DNA from: Azolla caroliniana
Lineage: Eukaryota; Polypodiophyta
Assembly (NCBI GenBank): GCA_043228905.1
Contig: JBHGNT010000014.1
Coordinates: 18,724,001 to 18,788,000 of the forward strand
Reading direction: 5' to 3'
Length of the DNA: 64,000 nt
The translations under genes were made by a program, and so were the position numbers. This document shows, one piece after another, positions 1 to 14,539 of the stretch. The notes beneath the pieces were generated by a model. That model did no database searches and had not been told where the DNA came from. It saw nothing but the letters and a program-made list of their open reading frames with translations. The number at the start of each line of letters is the position of its first letter. Positions within the stretch are counted from its first letter, which is position 1.

Positions 1-402
1 CGCCATGGCTATCCTGATGTCCTTTTTGTGTCTTTGTTTTTCATTTCCTCGACATAGCTCAACGTTGAGTAACCGAAGAATATATAACTTATGATCACTG
101 ATATTTATGTCGCAAAAAACTCAACTCTATACACTGGTCTTACAAGCAAGAACAATGCCAGGAAGCCGACATTGATATATATATAACACATATATATAGG
201 TTGGTGTATAAACATATAACTTGAACTTAATAAAATCATGACCTGAACCTATTCTCTCTGCCTTGCAGGAAAATAACTTCTTAACCTTTGATCTGAACCT
301 TTGATTGGATGAAAACTTCATACTTACCTTTCCTAAGCTTTTTCTCTGCTTCAGCCACACTATTATTCGGGGTTTTTCTGATGCGAGATATTATAAAATT
401 GC
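1..402. other. 3' flank of the DUF506 gene, no gene seen
   Basis: AT-rich DNA that should hold the 3' UTR of the minus-strand DUF506 gene. An alternating TA/CA stretch lies near 172-200. I see no conserved reading frame or RNA gene. Confidence 0.5.
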
Positions 403-2112
403 TTATGATAAATACTTAGATCCTCTATTCGATCTCCATGCCTTTGGAAAATAGACAACTCGATTATTACTATCTAAAGAATTGGCCTTTCCAACAACAT
501 GGTTCTTCTCACTCTCTGTTGCAATACATTGCTTCAAATGTCTTAATTGCTGTAGGCATTGCTTTGCTCTCACTTGGTCCCTCCATGGTGTTGTAGTTTT
601 ACCTTGAATGTATAGATCGTTCGCACTCCTCTCATAAGGAGACATCCACTTTGCAGTCATATACTCAAGCGTTCTCCAAGGAGGAAGGGGCATTAAATTC
701 TGCTTCAACGATAATTTTGCAGCTTCAGCCATAACTTGCAAGGTTTGTTTCAGCTTTTCTGCTGATCCAACAAAAATAACTGGTAAAAGCTTTAATGCTG
801 CTGCGTAAGAATGTGTGGGTCGAGCTATCTCAAATTGGCTTAAAAAATCCACATCCACAATCAATCGATCTTGATCGATACTCAATGTATTCTTTTCACT
901 GTCCAAGCAAACATCAATATACTCATACTCACCTGAGTGATTCAACATCAGAAAGAGGTTAATTCTTTGTTTAATCTCCATATCAATCTCAAAGACACTC
1001 AAGAAAAGAACTAGCAATGGACACTGTAATATCCAGCAACAAAGAACTAGCAAAGTTTAGAGACTATGAAAATAGAATAAAAAAGAAAGCATGATCTATA
1101 ACAATCAACACAACTGGTAAAAACTAAGAGTTTTTGAAAATATAATAGCGATGGAAACTGTGCTTAGGCACTTACCCCGTGGTAATTTTCCTGAGTTAGA
1201 CCACTTTGAACTGCAAATGGCAGCATCACATCCTGAAAGTCTGAGGTGTTTTACAAATAAGCGACGTATACATCCTCCATTGCATTCTGTGCCTTTCTTG
1301 TTACATATCAAATCAATCTCTTTTATGGAGAGGGAAAGCATCGTAAGAGTACTTAGAAGCTCTCTTTCTGCAGGAGTAGAATTAGATTTCAGTGCCTGAA
1401 GCATAGAAGAATCACAATCAGTGCCTGAAGCAAGAAACAAAAAAGTGAAAGGAAAACTATGTTCTACATGAATAATAGCACCTAGTTTAAGGTTCCTGAC
1501 TCTACAAACAAGTCCTTTTTGATGAAAACTAAATTCCCTATTCTATACAAAGAATACAAACAAGTCTTTTTTAATGAAAACGAAATTCCCTATTCTATGT
1601 AGCATTCCAGAAGATACAGAACATTTCTTTTTTCTCTTTTCTGCATGAAGAAACAAAATAAGTACCTGAAGAGTCTCAAAAAGCTTTGGTCCATTAGTGA
1701 TGCCATTCTCACCATCACTACTCTCTGGAAAATCTGATCCATAACTTCCATTCTCCATGAAATCATGTACCATGGCTGCCAAGTCATGTTCGCTTTCAGC
1801 ACTTCCATGAAGGTCGGATGGGAATTCTAAAGCAAAATGGCAATTATCCTTGTTGTGAACCTGGTCATTGTGATTTATTAACAAGTGGTTATTGTGTTGA
1901 TTAATTCTTGGTTCTTCTGGCAAATCCAAGGTTGTCTCATTCACATCGTATCTAACAGTAGTTAGGTGATTCAGTGGCATACGCCTGAAGTCTGTAGATC
2001 TGGTGGAAGGAATCCGAGAGGGAAGAGGAAATTGTATAGGACAAAAATGAAGCGCATCAGCATCCCTCAGATGATGCGAGAGGAGGCCGGGCATGCCTTT
2101 GTCCAGTGACAA
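403..2112 (-). CDS. DUF506 family protein (plant PDDEXK-like), three exons
   Basis: Coding exons on the minus strand are 2112-1666, 1395-1176 and 932-403, giving 398 residues. Introns start GTACTT and GTAAGT and end CTTCAG and ACTCAG; phases are 0 and 1. The joined protein has the DUF506 landmarks in order: an N-terminal variable part with LAAMVHDFMENG (about 115-125), then SGCDAAICSSKW (about 203), GEYEYIDV across the second splice junction (about 223), VDVDFLSQFEIARPT (about 247) and LPPWRTLEYMTAKWMSPYER (about 300). The family is plant-specific and assigned to the PDDEXK nuclease-like fold; its biochemical role is not settled, so no function is claimed. The protein is somewhat longer than the usual 280-330 residues because of its N-terminal half. 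The start ATG at 2112 is the first in the frame. The call is firm; exact UTRs are unknown. Confidence 0.9.
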
Positions 2113-5100
2113 GAATGATAATTATTAGATGGACCAATCCAACCTCTACTCTTAGATTTTTGCCAATCAGAGAAACTACGATCAAAAGAGTTAGGCAATG
2201 CTTAATTTTTCTGCGATGTTGATAATGCTCAGAATGGCTGTGACATCAACAATGCTTGATATGCCTGTGATATCAAACAATGCTAGTTATGCAGATGAAG
2301 TGTATTGATCCCGTGTTAAAATACGTTACTAGATGCTGCCTTCTGTGTGTATGTGTGCGGATGATATTTACACAGAAATCAAATCACATGGTTTATAAAA
2401 CGTCCCTTTATGGTAAGAGATCAGCAGACCATATAGTTCTTAGCAATTTTGTAATTAAAGCAAAAGGCAGAAGAGAATAATAAAACAGGTTTGCTGAAAG
2501 AGAGAAGAGTAAATACAAATTGAAGAAAACCGAAAAAAGACAGAGATGTATTTATGTAGATCGGAGAGCAATCAAATCAAAATCATATAGGTTTGGCTAT
2601 TAACCAGCCAAAGCAATGAAGGCTCAAATAAAATAGTTTGAGAAACCTGCAAAGATCACAGAACCAAACAAATGGAAAAAGGAATCCAAATTAGTTTCCA
2701 TACATTACTCGCAAAAGCAAATTACAGAAGAAGAAATCAAAACATATAGGTGTGGTCATTACTCTGCAAACGCAATTAAGACTAATATCAAATAGTTTTG
2801 ACAAATCTGCATAACATACCGAACCAGATAAAATGGAAAAAAGAATACAAATAAGTTTCAATAAATTACTTGCAAAAGCAAATTAGGCAGACAAAAAAAG
2901 AAACTAATTTGTCTTGAAAGAGAGGAGAGGATTTCAACGAAAACGAAATACAGGAAAGAGATGAGGTGTATTCTGATGATCAGAGATCAACCATATCGAA
3001 AGAGGTAACCCGATGTATTGTAATGATAAAATGAAATGGAATCGAAAACAGAGAGGTGAGGTGTAGTGTAATGATCAGAGAACAATCAATATGAAATAGA
3101 ATTTTGGTGAGCCGTATGTTGATCAGAGATCAACAAAAAAACAAAATATTCGCTTTGGTACAACCGCAAAGGACATGAAAGCGGAGAAAGGTAACAAGCC
3201 TGATCCTTCAAAAGTGACCCGACGGGAAAGGACAAAAGTTTACAAAAAATAGTAGAAAATAAGAGATCTGATCAGATGTTATAACGTTAAGAAAGGAAGA
3301 GGTCAGATCAGACTTGAATTAGGAAACGAATAAAGAGATCAGACTTGTAGCGATGGTGGAAGAAGGTTCAAGAAATGAGAAGGAGGAGAAGAAGAAGACG
3401 ATATAATAATGCGTGAATATTTGACTCTGAGAAAAGCAATTTTACCACGCGGCACAAACATATAGATTTATATAATATACACGCGCGTATACACGCGCGC
3501 GGTCGTTCACAGAAACACATATATGTATATTACGCATACGAGTTAACGTCCTCCCGAAGCCAAGCCATATCCTATTCTCTCCCACCATACCTCCGTCTAT
3601 CACACACAATTACAAATGATTGATATACATACATGTGAGGACTCAAGAGTTTACCCCTATTTCACTGCACACATTCAGGAATAATATAATCCTTTTCATG
3701 TTGCTTTTCTCTGATCTCTTATCTTTTTTCAATGCCTTCAAATCTTTCTTCACCTTTTTTCCTCTTAAGTACTCTTTTTGATCCTTTCCTATTCCTTCAT
3801 CTAATTTCTCTACCTTTTTCCTCATTCCTTTTAATCCGTTCTATCTCCAATCTAATTTCTTCATCTTTCTCTCGCATTTCTTTTACACTCTTTTAAATAG
3901 CTGCTTCTATTCCGAGGATTTCTCCCCTATCTCTTCCTTTTCTTAATCCTTTCTAACTTTATTCCCTGCAGAAAATATCCTATCCTAAAATTCTATGATC
4001 CTTTTTCTCTAGTATGCAGACAGATGAAGTGGCTATGTTCCCTCTCATTCTTAATACTCTCTAATTCCTTAATGTGTACATAGGACGAGATTGAAACAAA
4101 CTTATTCTTAATCTAATATATCCTTTCAACTGCAGATGCGTGAAATGTCTTTTTCTTTCTCTCTCACATCCTCAGACCTATAGACAGAAAGAGACAACTT
4201 TCCATTCTATGTTTTGGTGAACATCATTGTTCTACTGATTGTACTATTTAATTTAATTTTTCATCAAAGACAACGCAATGATAACAGAATTCGAATTTAC
4301 TGAATTCCCATTCCTAAACACCCTCACCATTTTTCGTTCAGCTACTTCAATTCTAACAAATTAGTCAAGTAATTTCCCGTTACCATTATGAAGATGTTGA
4401 ATTGCACTTGCCACTAACCACAATGACTTCTGAGAGATTATATCTTCATTAATAAAACCAATTCCAGTTCAAGAATCATTTAGGTTTTTACATTAAAAAT
4501 GGCAGGACGCATATATTATATAAATAGTCATCAATATCAATCGAAACAATACATTTAGACTTCCAAACTGCTGCAAAACGAAAGGAATTAAGCCTGACGG
4601 GAATTGCTTTCATTAGGGAATAGAAATCACAAATAACGAGACAATTATGCGGCAGATCAAAGGACCAGAAAAAATGAATAAAAAAAGCATTGTGGAGAAT
4701 TAAAACTAGCAGAGAACAATATTGTTTCATAAGAAATCTTACTATTTTGTTAAAGAATAAGACGATAATGAGTCGAAAGAGCAGATACCGATATGAATTA
4801 ACAATAAAATTATAGATAGTGCAAAGTCATTCAATCTTTGGACAAGATTGATGTACAGAACTAATATTAAGAATAAAAAGATATCATTACAATGGGACGA
4901 TGGATAAAAAGTGTACCGTTCAATGTGACGAATCCAAGAATCAGGAAATCCATCAAAGTGAATGTTATCATACAGGAAAGACCATAAGAGAAACAAGATA
5001 AAGTGCAGGTTGTATCAAAAGACCCGAGTGAGCATATTATATATCAATATAGGACGAATGCTTATGTAAATCAACAAATCGGAATGAATAACGCAACCAC

Positions 5101-5276
5101 CGGTACAAATAGATCCAGTCTCAGAGAAATTAACAAATCATTCGAAGTCATGAATAGAAAGGAGAGAGATCGGCCATGGAGAAAGAGGAACTTACTCACT
5201 TTGCCAGGCGTGATGATGAATGCTACTTTGTTGGAAGCCTAATTGATGCACCTGCTGAGGATATTGTGTTTTCTCA
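2113..5276. other. Upstream region of the DUF506 gene, no gene seen
   Basis: This holds the promoter and 5' UTR of the DUF506 gene and then AT-rich DNA. A purine-rich stretch runs from about 2500 to 3400. Alternating TATATA/CGCGCG tracts lie at 3470-3540, a plausible core promoter area. From 3640 to 3990 the plus strand is C/T-rich and encodes only low-complexity Lys/Glu peptides on the other strand. No conserved protein or RNA gene was recognised. Confidence 0.45.
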
Positions 5277-5607
5277 GGGGGGGGGGGAGAGAGAGAGAGA
5301 GAGAGAGAGATAATGATGACGATGACGTCTTCAGAACATACAGAGCGATTGAATGAAATAAATAGAGGTGTTTCCTCAGAGAGATTAGGGAGAGAGAAAG
5401 AAGGAAGTAGAGATGATTTGTCGGCGAGAGAGAGAGAGTGAGAGGGAGGGAGACGATGTGTGAGAAGCAGGAGAAGAAGAAGATGATGTTTCTCTGAGAC
5501 AGACAAAGAGAGATGATGATAATGATAGCGATGGTGTTTCTCTGAGAGACAGAGAGAGACGATGGTGTTCCTCTGAGAGAGAGAAAGAGAGAGAAGATAG
5601 TGTTTCT

Positions 5608-5658
<51 letters not shown>

Positions 5659-5700
5659 TGATGACGACGATATTTCTCAGTCAGAGAGAGAGAGAGAGAA
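5277..5700. repeat. GA-rich simple-repeat block
   Basis: An 11-base G run (5277-5287) leads into GA dinucleotide tracts at 5287-5311 and 5610-5655, with imperfect GAGA and GATGAT runs between. Minus-strand open frames here are Ser/Leu-rich translations of the repeat and are not taken as genes. Confidence 0.9.
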
Positions 5701-5784
5701 GTGTGTGTATTATGTCGTAGATCAAAAAAGAGAGGGAGGGGTTCGTATAAAACAGGAGACGAAGAAGAAGAAGAAGAAATCGCG

Positions 5785-5823
5785 CCGCTGTATTTAGCGG
5801 GACCTGCCGCTACATTTAGCGGC
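5785..5823. other. Paired short hairpins of the GCCGCT...AGCGGC type
   Basis: Two adjacent inverted repeats: CCGCT-6 nt-AGCGG at 5785-5800 and GCCGCT-6 nt-AGCGGC at 5806-5823, followed by another AGCGGCG at 5830. Similar GCCGCTAAA motifs occur in subterminal regions of plant CACTA-type DNA transposons, but I see no CACTA terminus, so this may be a relic or chance. Confidence 0.3.
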
Positions 5824-5835
5824 GAGGTTAGCGGC

Positions 5836-6827
5836 GTCCCTAAGACAGAAACCTCTAACTGCTTCTCCTCTCTCTCTTCCGTCAGCATGACGACGCATAT
5901 CCAAATTTAAACCATTTCTAAAAGACTCACTCGCGCACACACACACACACGGAGATCCGAGATTAAAATAAGTAAATAGAATAAAATGAAATGAAATAAA
6001 ATAAAATCAAAGCCCATTTTGTTTGTTTTTGTTTTCCTCTCTCTCCAGATAAAAAAAAAGGCTTTTGTGCTTTTCCTCTCTCTAATAATATATTTAAAGC
6101 AAATAAAATAAACCCAAGAAGAAGTAAAAAAGGAAAAAACAAAAAACAAATGAAATTTAAAGAAAAAAAGAAAAAAAGAGAAAACAGGAGAGACAGTAAA
6201 AAGTTGCCCATAAATTATTATTTGTTTTGTTAGTTTTTAAAAAAATGCAAGAAACTTTTAAAAGGTGCAAAAGAAGAAAAAAAAGGAAGAGCTTCGAATT
6301 AATTGTTTATTTGCACCGAATTCAATTTAAAGGATAATAAGGCCAAGAAGCTTGTTTTTGTTCTGGGGGGTTTTCGGCACTAAAAAACAAATAACAGAGC
6401 AAGTAAGGAAGAAGAAAAGAAGAAAAAGGGGAAAAGAAGAAAAAAGAGAAGGCTTTTTCGCGTCATATTTTGAGATTGGAGGCTTCTTTTTGTTTCTATT
6501 ATACTTATGAAGTTAGTTGGAAAGCATGTGTTGAATTAAGATATGAGGTGCCTCCAATTTCCTTTTTGTGTGTGTGTGAGTGTCTCTTCTCTCTCCTTAG
6601 AGATCTACAAAGCCCCACCAACCAAAGCTCATGTTCTTGCTTGATGCCCTTCACATGAGTCACACACACACATACAAACATCCCTCGCTCTCTCTCATAT
6701 CTATCTATCTATATATATGTAGTATAATGCTCCCATGCATGCATTGTCGTTCTTCACATGAAACTTGCACCATAGCTTCGGTTCTGTTTCTCTCTGATCA
6801 GATGTCAAGCGCTTGCATTCACACACC

Positions 6828-6828
<1 letters not shown>
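5836..6828. other. A-rich low-complexity DNA, no gene seen
   Basis: Long poly-A-like and AAAAG tracts dominate 5970-6460. CA and CT tracts appear near 5937-5952 and 6660-6720. The short open frames are low complexity. No conserved protein was recognised. Confidence 0.5.

Positions 6829-6866
<38 letters not shown>
6829..6866. repeat. (AC)n microsatellite
   Basis: About 19 uninterrupted AC units. Confidence 0.95.
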
Positions 6867-6869
<3 letters not shown>

Positions 6870-9800
6870 TCTCCCTTTCGATCCGTATACCCTCTTGGCA
6901 CATGAGAGTTGCCTTGTTGCCACCCCACCTTCAGATTGCAGTCGAAAGCTCGACGGTGACATACACCCCTTTGACCATAGCTCAGAAAAACATGAGATAT
7001 GTAAACCATGTGTCCTTAACAATGTATGCCTAGAAAATAGAGTTGTTTGCTAGGGTTATGGCTATGGTTCAAGCTTCACAAATACATGCAAGTCGCCAAA
7101 TGCATTATCATACTTAGTTTGATATGATAAGTTATCGCCCGACTCGTTATAGATTATGTTTTTGTTTTATCTTCTTAGCTATGAAATTGATAAGGTTCGA
7201 TATCAAACTTATGTTGTTCACAAAAATACGAAACTTTCTATCCTCTCGTACCCCAATATCCAAACAAAGAAGGGTACTCCAAAGAATGCAATGCTTACCC
7301 ATTCACCAACGGCTCAAAATCGACCTATATTTGCTATTTGCATCGTGACATGGGAAATGTAGGTTGACCAATTATTACGTTATAGGAGGTGAAAAACATC
7401 CCTCATACTAGGCTTGATGATTGACTTCACAACATAAAAAATCATAAAGCTATCAGGGGACAAGTTCAATCCTCACCACAGGCTTGCCCCGTTTGGTAGA
7501 CCGTATTCCCTTTCACATGGAATGATATACCCCCCCCCCCTCCCCCCTCTCCCCATTGAGGTTTGGTTTGTTACACATATTCATCCACGAAAAGGTTATC
7601 ATCACAATGGCAACGTTCCACATACAATGGAGTTCAAGTCTCCATCATGCTTGTCTCTTTTCTAACACTTTATGATGTTGATAATCTCTCTCTCTCTCTC
7701 TCACACTCACTCAACGCACTAGCACATGTTGCCATCGCTTCTATTTTCGTCCACGATATGCAAACCTTGTCCCATTGACGCCTTTTTCTCAACCTTGATA
7801 TTTTTGCACATTCATCAAGACATCATCCACTTTCCCATTTGGCTTAGTTCCTTTCTTTGTACACCCAACCCAACACCTCTCCCACTTGCCACATTCATTT
7901 TTCAATATGGTTATAAGGCATTGATGACATTCCATCCCTAATACAACCTCCCTTTCTTTTCAAGCCTTGCACATCCTATGAGATATTGTTTACCAAATAA
8001 TCTCAAGAAACCTTTGTTCACCTAACTTGAGATGAGACAATATGAGGGTAATATATTCATAATTATCAAGAATGACATAAATATGGGTTTGCTGTCACAC
8101 ATCTTAAAAGGGGAAACTAATATGGAACAAGGAACAATCCAAACACTTGTTTGTTCACTATCTTAAATATCGATATGAACTATATGTGTGTATCCTATAT
8201 ATGTATGTAAATGTATTAATGTCATTCATCAACTATTCAAAAGAGTTGCACACAAGTATCATAATTTGTCAATGAGCTCATGGAACTTTTTGAAATATAA
8301 AATTTGAGAACCCCTCCTCATAGGTGTGGATCACTCATGCAAAAAGAGGATAGTAAATGAGGTTGGCTTCATTGCTATTTTCGCTTAGAAAGCAACCTAG
8401 ATTGATGCTTGGTTTTGGTTTCGTGCCTAAATTCAGAAGGGAGGTGCTCCCCTTTCAAACATTTGGAGATATGGGGCTTTCTTGGGATAGAAAACCAATA
8501 ATGTGAAGGCCTAACTATTGCTAAACATGAAATTTTTTTTGCAATTGAGACAAAGTTCTTTTGTAATATTGATGTGTTTGTATTATTAAATGTCATTGTT
8601 AATTGAGGGCAACAATTATTGGGGCAAAATAAGACTTGAGGAGGAGACAATATTAGAATATTTGGTTCAATATAATGTAACGTCTAATGTGTAAGTATTA
8701 GACTAAGATTGTAACAAAACCAACTTGGGGAGCATGAGAGTTCTAAAATACGTTGACGAAAATGAACCGAAGTTATGGCATTACACATGGTTCTCAAATA
8801 TAAGTGTATACGATAAAAAGATGTTGAAGGTTCATTGGTAAAAGAGTACACGCATGAAGTCCACCTATTTTAAATGATTAAATTTTGGTCCACCTTCCCT
8901 CTAATAGCTTTAAAAATGGAAATTGCACTCCCTTCTTGCATCCCAAATGGGCTTTGTCCCCTCCTACGATTAGCATTAGACATCACACATAGCCATGTAT
9001 CTAACATGGACAATGTTTTTCCACTCCACACCTTTATAAGAAATGAAAGGCATATTATATATTCTTTGTCTCCTTAGATGAGGTCCCCACAATTGTTCTC
9101 TAATTGATTGAAGCCTAAATAGATATTGTCAAGGGCTATGTCGATTTCAAGTACACATGGTCCTATTCTTGCTCCATAGTCCATGGGTATTGGCAAAACT
9201 AGTGATCATTGCTAGGGCCATGCGTTTAGGTAGATACCTTTACTGGTCTACTCTCAAGCTTGAGGATTTGAACTTTGCGTTCAAGACATTTGTCCCACTT
9301 GACATATTCATCCCTTGATTGCAAACTTAAAACCAATGAGCAAAGCTTGTGGAAGTACACAATACTGTTGTTGAAGTTTTGAAAAGTGACTACTTACATT
9401 GTTCTAAAGATTTTATTTCCACAAATGTTTTTAAAATGAATGCTTTGATGAAACGTAGGAATCAAGATAAGGTTTTAGATAGAAAACCAACAAAGAGCAT
9501 GAGCCAAATTCACGATGAAAGGAAAGGAAAGTGAAATTAGATGTGAGTGATAACTAGTGAAAGCAGAAATATTGTAAAGTAAAGTTTGTTGTACCATATA
9601 TACTTGTTGGTTGCAGATATATGCATTGGTCCCGCTCATTCTTTGCTTATATGCACTGTTCATGTGATTGTATTGTCCTTCAACTGACAAAATAAATAGC
9701 TTCTTGTGTTCAACAAGACACATAAACCAATACATTTGTTTCATATTCAAGGAGAGATTTGATTTTTTTCTTAAAGATCACATATTCATTCTCACCTACA

Positions 9801-12800
9801 TTCTTTCAAATGATTTTATACCATCCTACCATGCATCATTTGAAACTATGTTGTATTGGAAGGTTCGAAAGCATGTTCAGGCTATGGGTCCTGGGACATA
9901 CAAATTGCAGAACCAAATTTATGAGTTTATATTAGATATGTGGTTTTCATGGTGTAACTATGGTACCATTGGCTAATAATGGTTTGTGATATGCACAATG
10001 TTTTTGCCTTTGGTTAGTATATGATAGGATGTCATGATAATGCTTATGGTAAGCACAATGTTTCTGTCTTTGGCTCTTATATTTATGCATGGATTTCATG
10101 ATAACATTTCTCTATTGATGCTACTATTATAACATGCATGGATTTCCATGGGTAAATTATAATTTTGCATTTTAGTTTGTGAAATTAATTATTGAATGAG
10201 CTCATTAAAAATCATTGACAATGGAACGATGTGGTTTTAACTATACACCTAGAACATATTCTCACTATATGGTCTCGAAACTATGCCACTTGTTATAAAG
10301 TATATCTACACTTGTAACGAGAAATTTGTTCTCCCGCTCAGGCCCATACAATTCTTGTGTATACTTTATACAATAGAACTCCTTTACAAAGTGTCCTTCC
10401 TAATTCTATGTTGTTCTCCATATCCATACGATTATCTCGTAGTTAACAAAAAATGAACTTCCACAAATAAGCAATGATATTGTTCTCCATGTCCATTCTT
10501 GTAGTTCATAGAAGAAAATGATGGGAAATAAATAATAATTGACAATACACGAGTCAAAAAGCTTTCTAAAATTTTATTCTTATTGATCATCAATTGATAT
10601 ATTTTATGTTGCATTTGCCCTACTAAAAAGTGTTATGTGTACACCATTTATATGTTTGGGAGTACTTTGATCCTATAAAACTACTTGACTTTGTTCTACA
10701 AATAAATACTTGCTTTAATAAGTGTCTACACAAACCAATGTGAATAAGATGAGCCTACAAAAGAAAGCATATTATTTCTTGCAAAAAGTGAAAATTGTAT
10801 GCATTAAAGAGGATTTGTTAATCGAGAATCTTGATAAGCTTCTTTATGTAGTTAGGTAAGGGTTTGTGATGTGGCAGCACAATATAATGCACACTTTTTG
10901 TTTTTTAACAAATGTGGTTAATTTAGCGTATATGTCACAATATTTTGTTTTGAAACATAGATTATTTATGAATTAATTTGTGTTTAGTTCACAAAACAAG
11001 ATATGCATGACACCACACACTCTCTGTTATGTTAGTGGGCAATGTCTCATTTATCTACATAATCCATGTGCATTCGTGATTCAATAGACCTTTAACTCAT
11101 ATCCTCATCCTACTTATATAGAATATTACAAGATATGTCGTGATTATATACAATGTGTCGCATCCATCCACCTCGTCGCTTGGATTTGTATAACTACACT
11201 CTCATTGTAGGGATTATTCAATCTCTTATGTAATTATAAATACTAAACATTGTATTCATATACCAATTTTGGTACTCATAAGATGAATGGGCCAAAAACA
11301 ATATCTCGTTTAATAAAAGTGCACTTTCAAATGTGCCAAATTGAATCCATGGACATGAGTTTCTACATTAGAATTTATGTAATATATATATATATATATG
11401 TATGTATATGTATGTATGTATATATATAATTGTTAAGATTCTAATCATTCACATGGAGCACCTAAAGCAATATATGTTTCTTTTTAAATTGTACATATAG
11501 AGACGTGAGCATGGATGTCATCGATAAATAATTCCACTTCAAGCTACCGTAAACCCTCAAAACTAGCATTACCAATTGTACTAGAGAAATTTCATGAATA
11601 GAATTCAATGTGTTTCTTATCATGTCAACATTTTTACATGGTTGTTTTTGTCTTCCACCAAAAGGATACACGATTCTGGTGTTTTATGTTTGTTGATGAT
11701 GTCACACAATACAATTGAAAACAATTTCATGAGCTTCCATACCACACTATTGACAATTGTTTTGAAGCCACATTCTAGATTGTTGGTATTTTATTCCACA
11801 TACTTAATGTTTTCCTCATAAGGAGTTGCATGCATAGTCTAATATTGTGTTTGTTTTTGGAAGGGGGGCGGGTACCCATCAAGCAACAAAGAAAGAGGTT
11901 GGTAACTTCTTTGCCAGAACCTTGTCAAACTCAAAGTTGAGGTCTTAAATTGGGACAAGTGTTTATAACAAAACTAGGAGAAGCTTATTTCTCATGCCAT
12001 GCAAGACACATGAATGTACAATATTTGCTATTTAACTTGGCCCTCAACTACTCAAGAAACCATATATACCTTAGCAAGGTCAATAGTACAATTGATTGGA
12101 TTGAAAGTGTGACTCTCAACCATCATATTCATATCAACCAACCCCTGCCTCTTTAATTTATTTCCAATTCACTTCCCACTATTGGTTTTGCGGATGTCCT
12201 CGATAACGAGTTTTTTTTTTCTTTGTTTCGATTCAGCACAAGACCATGGAGTTACTTCATTATATATGATTCTTATACATGTCCTTTGATGTTTTGCGCC
12301 AACTTCTAAGAAATGGTTTGAAAGTAATACCCTTTACATCATTCATAGATGCTAGTGTAGTCTTGTTGCAAAGGTGATGCAACGTCATGGTCCTAAGGTG
12401 GATAAAAAAGTGATAGCAACATTGTGATTCTAACCTTCTTGATTTCTCTACTAAAGGTGCCCATGATAATTTCACATTTATGTAATTATACACCCTTAAG
12501 TGCCCATTATTACCATATTCCATGTATTTTGTCATTCACAATGTATGTGTCTGTCCATTGAAGATATGCTCATTCAAGGCTACCTCCATCAAGAGATAAT
12601 ATGTGATTTCCATATTAGTCTAGTTCCACATTTATGTTGAGAATGGCCATGCAAATAGGTTCTCATACTAGGTGATGCAATAATGTTGTTCTTCTCAATC
12701 ATATATTTTCCAATGAATGCAAACTACTCTTCACTGATGAACTAGATAGTTTTTGAATGCTAAACAACAATAACAACAACAATAATCATCTATATCAAAT

Positions 12801-14539
12801 TAAACATACTATAATATCATTTTTTACGTGATATTCATGATTGATAATTTTTTGATCGAATAATATAAAAGAGGAAGGGCTTACTTGGGCATCCCAGAGT
12901 TTTTGTCGAAAGTTGGAGAGCATCATACACAAACTTTTCCCCTCATTCCCTCCCTCTCTCTTAGCATTCTTGTAATTTGGTATCCTAGTATTGGACTTGA
13001 TGAAAGATACAATCGTAATTTTGGTGATTTATTTTGTATTTTGTTTTCATTCTATCTATATGCTAATGTAGTATGCAACATTTGATATCGGTCCACTTGT
13101 TTCTTCTTCTTGCTCTTATAACTTGTCTTTTGCTTTGTCTCTACTTCGATTGCCTACCTCAAAGTTCGAGTCGCCTCATAAAGCTTTGTCCATTTCTGAT
13201 TGTCGTTTTTTCCTAGACAACAACTTAGCATACCCTTTGCTAGGGTTTGGCACCCTTGAATAAATGTATCTCGTGCCTCCAAGCAATAACTTAGTTGTGT
13301 CCCCATGGTATTGTTTTAGCGGAGTGAGAGAAACTTGAAATTTTGTCATCATTATAGTGTGCCTAAGTGTTGAAAGCCATATTTTATTTCATAGATATCT
13401 TCTACTTCTTGTCTTTATCTTATTGTCCTAAGTTCTAACATACCTCAAGTTCTTTAATGGGTTCAAGGCATGAAATGAAGTTAACTTGATTTCGCTCTCT
13501 TTCCATATAATTTCAAGATTTCATGTTTTCTTTTACTTAGCACATTACAATGCCACATGCTCAACATTTAGCTTGATTAAAGCAAAAAGTTTGCGATATC
13601 AATGGCATTAGTCCATAAGTAGCGACAAAATGAGGTTGCGTGAACTTTCTAAAAGCTAGTAAATCAATTAATATGTAATAGTTTATCATGACTCTTGTGG
13701 AAAATTTGATTCACGATTCACCATATTCAATGTGATAGTTTAAAAAATAGAGCTTCAATACACAAAGGTAATGATGATATAACCTTTAATATATGCCTTC
13801 ATTGCGAGTTGTTGGATTATACAAATAAGGTTTATGCAAAATAATTTTGCCACAATGATTATGAGAAGACAATTGCAGTAAACATTTGAGAACTTTTTTC
13901 TTAGGACAAAGATGGACTTATAATTGGCCACGATATGATATGGAGTAACTAGGATAGTTCAAATTATGGAATTTACCATGGATTCACCACATATATGGAT
14001 TAATAAGGGGTATATGCATTCATTAATGTCATGAAACACAACTCAATGGGGGAACATATGGGATATATATGTTAACCCAAAGGGGACAAGTAATCTCGTA
14101 AAGAGGGCTTCTCAAACATATGTCATCAAAGAATTTTGTTGAATCACATTATTAATAAGTGTAAAGAATCGACGGTGATTCTTGTGCAGTGGAATAGATG
14201 TGCGTTATGTGCGTATATGTGTGAGAGAAATAGAGGAAAGAAGAGAACACAAGATAGATAAGCAAGAGAAGTAAAATACTCAAGAAGAAGGTGTATATTT
14301 CACAAGTAGAATGGAGATACAAAATTGTAGCATTACAAGGAGTCACAACCGACTTAGTATGAAGTGTGAGGAGGGTGCTTTATATATAGTCGCCCTCTCT
14401 CTTCATTAACTAACTACAACAACCACTCTCTCTCTTAGGGAATGTGAAAACTCATAGTCATAGGGAATATGTAACTCATTAGTTATGTGTCATAGAATAT
14501 GATTCTATGACACATAGTTAATGTGTAGAGAGTCATCTC
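6867..14539. other. AT-rich region without supported genes
   Basis: All open frames are short, lack conserved motifs and are broken by stops on both strands. Visible structure is limited to a C-rich tract at 7531-7557, CT tracts at 7687-7702, and TA/GTAT repeats at 11383-11428. A minus-strand stretch at about 13150-13330 has a protein-like composition, but I could not match it to a family. It is probably old, decayed repeat DNA. Confidence 0.45.

Noticed and set aside
5192-5888. Minus-strand open frames rich in Ser/Leu
   Set aside because: They are translations of GA/GAT simple repeats with no conserved domain.
13150-13330. Protein-like minus-strand stretch
   Set aside because: It is broken by stops and could not be tied to any family; a profile search would be needed before calling it.
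6867-14400. Many short open frames on both strands
   Set aside because: They are below about 105 codons, of biased composition and without recognisable motifs; chance frames in AT-rich DNA explain them.
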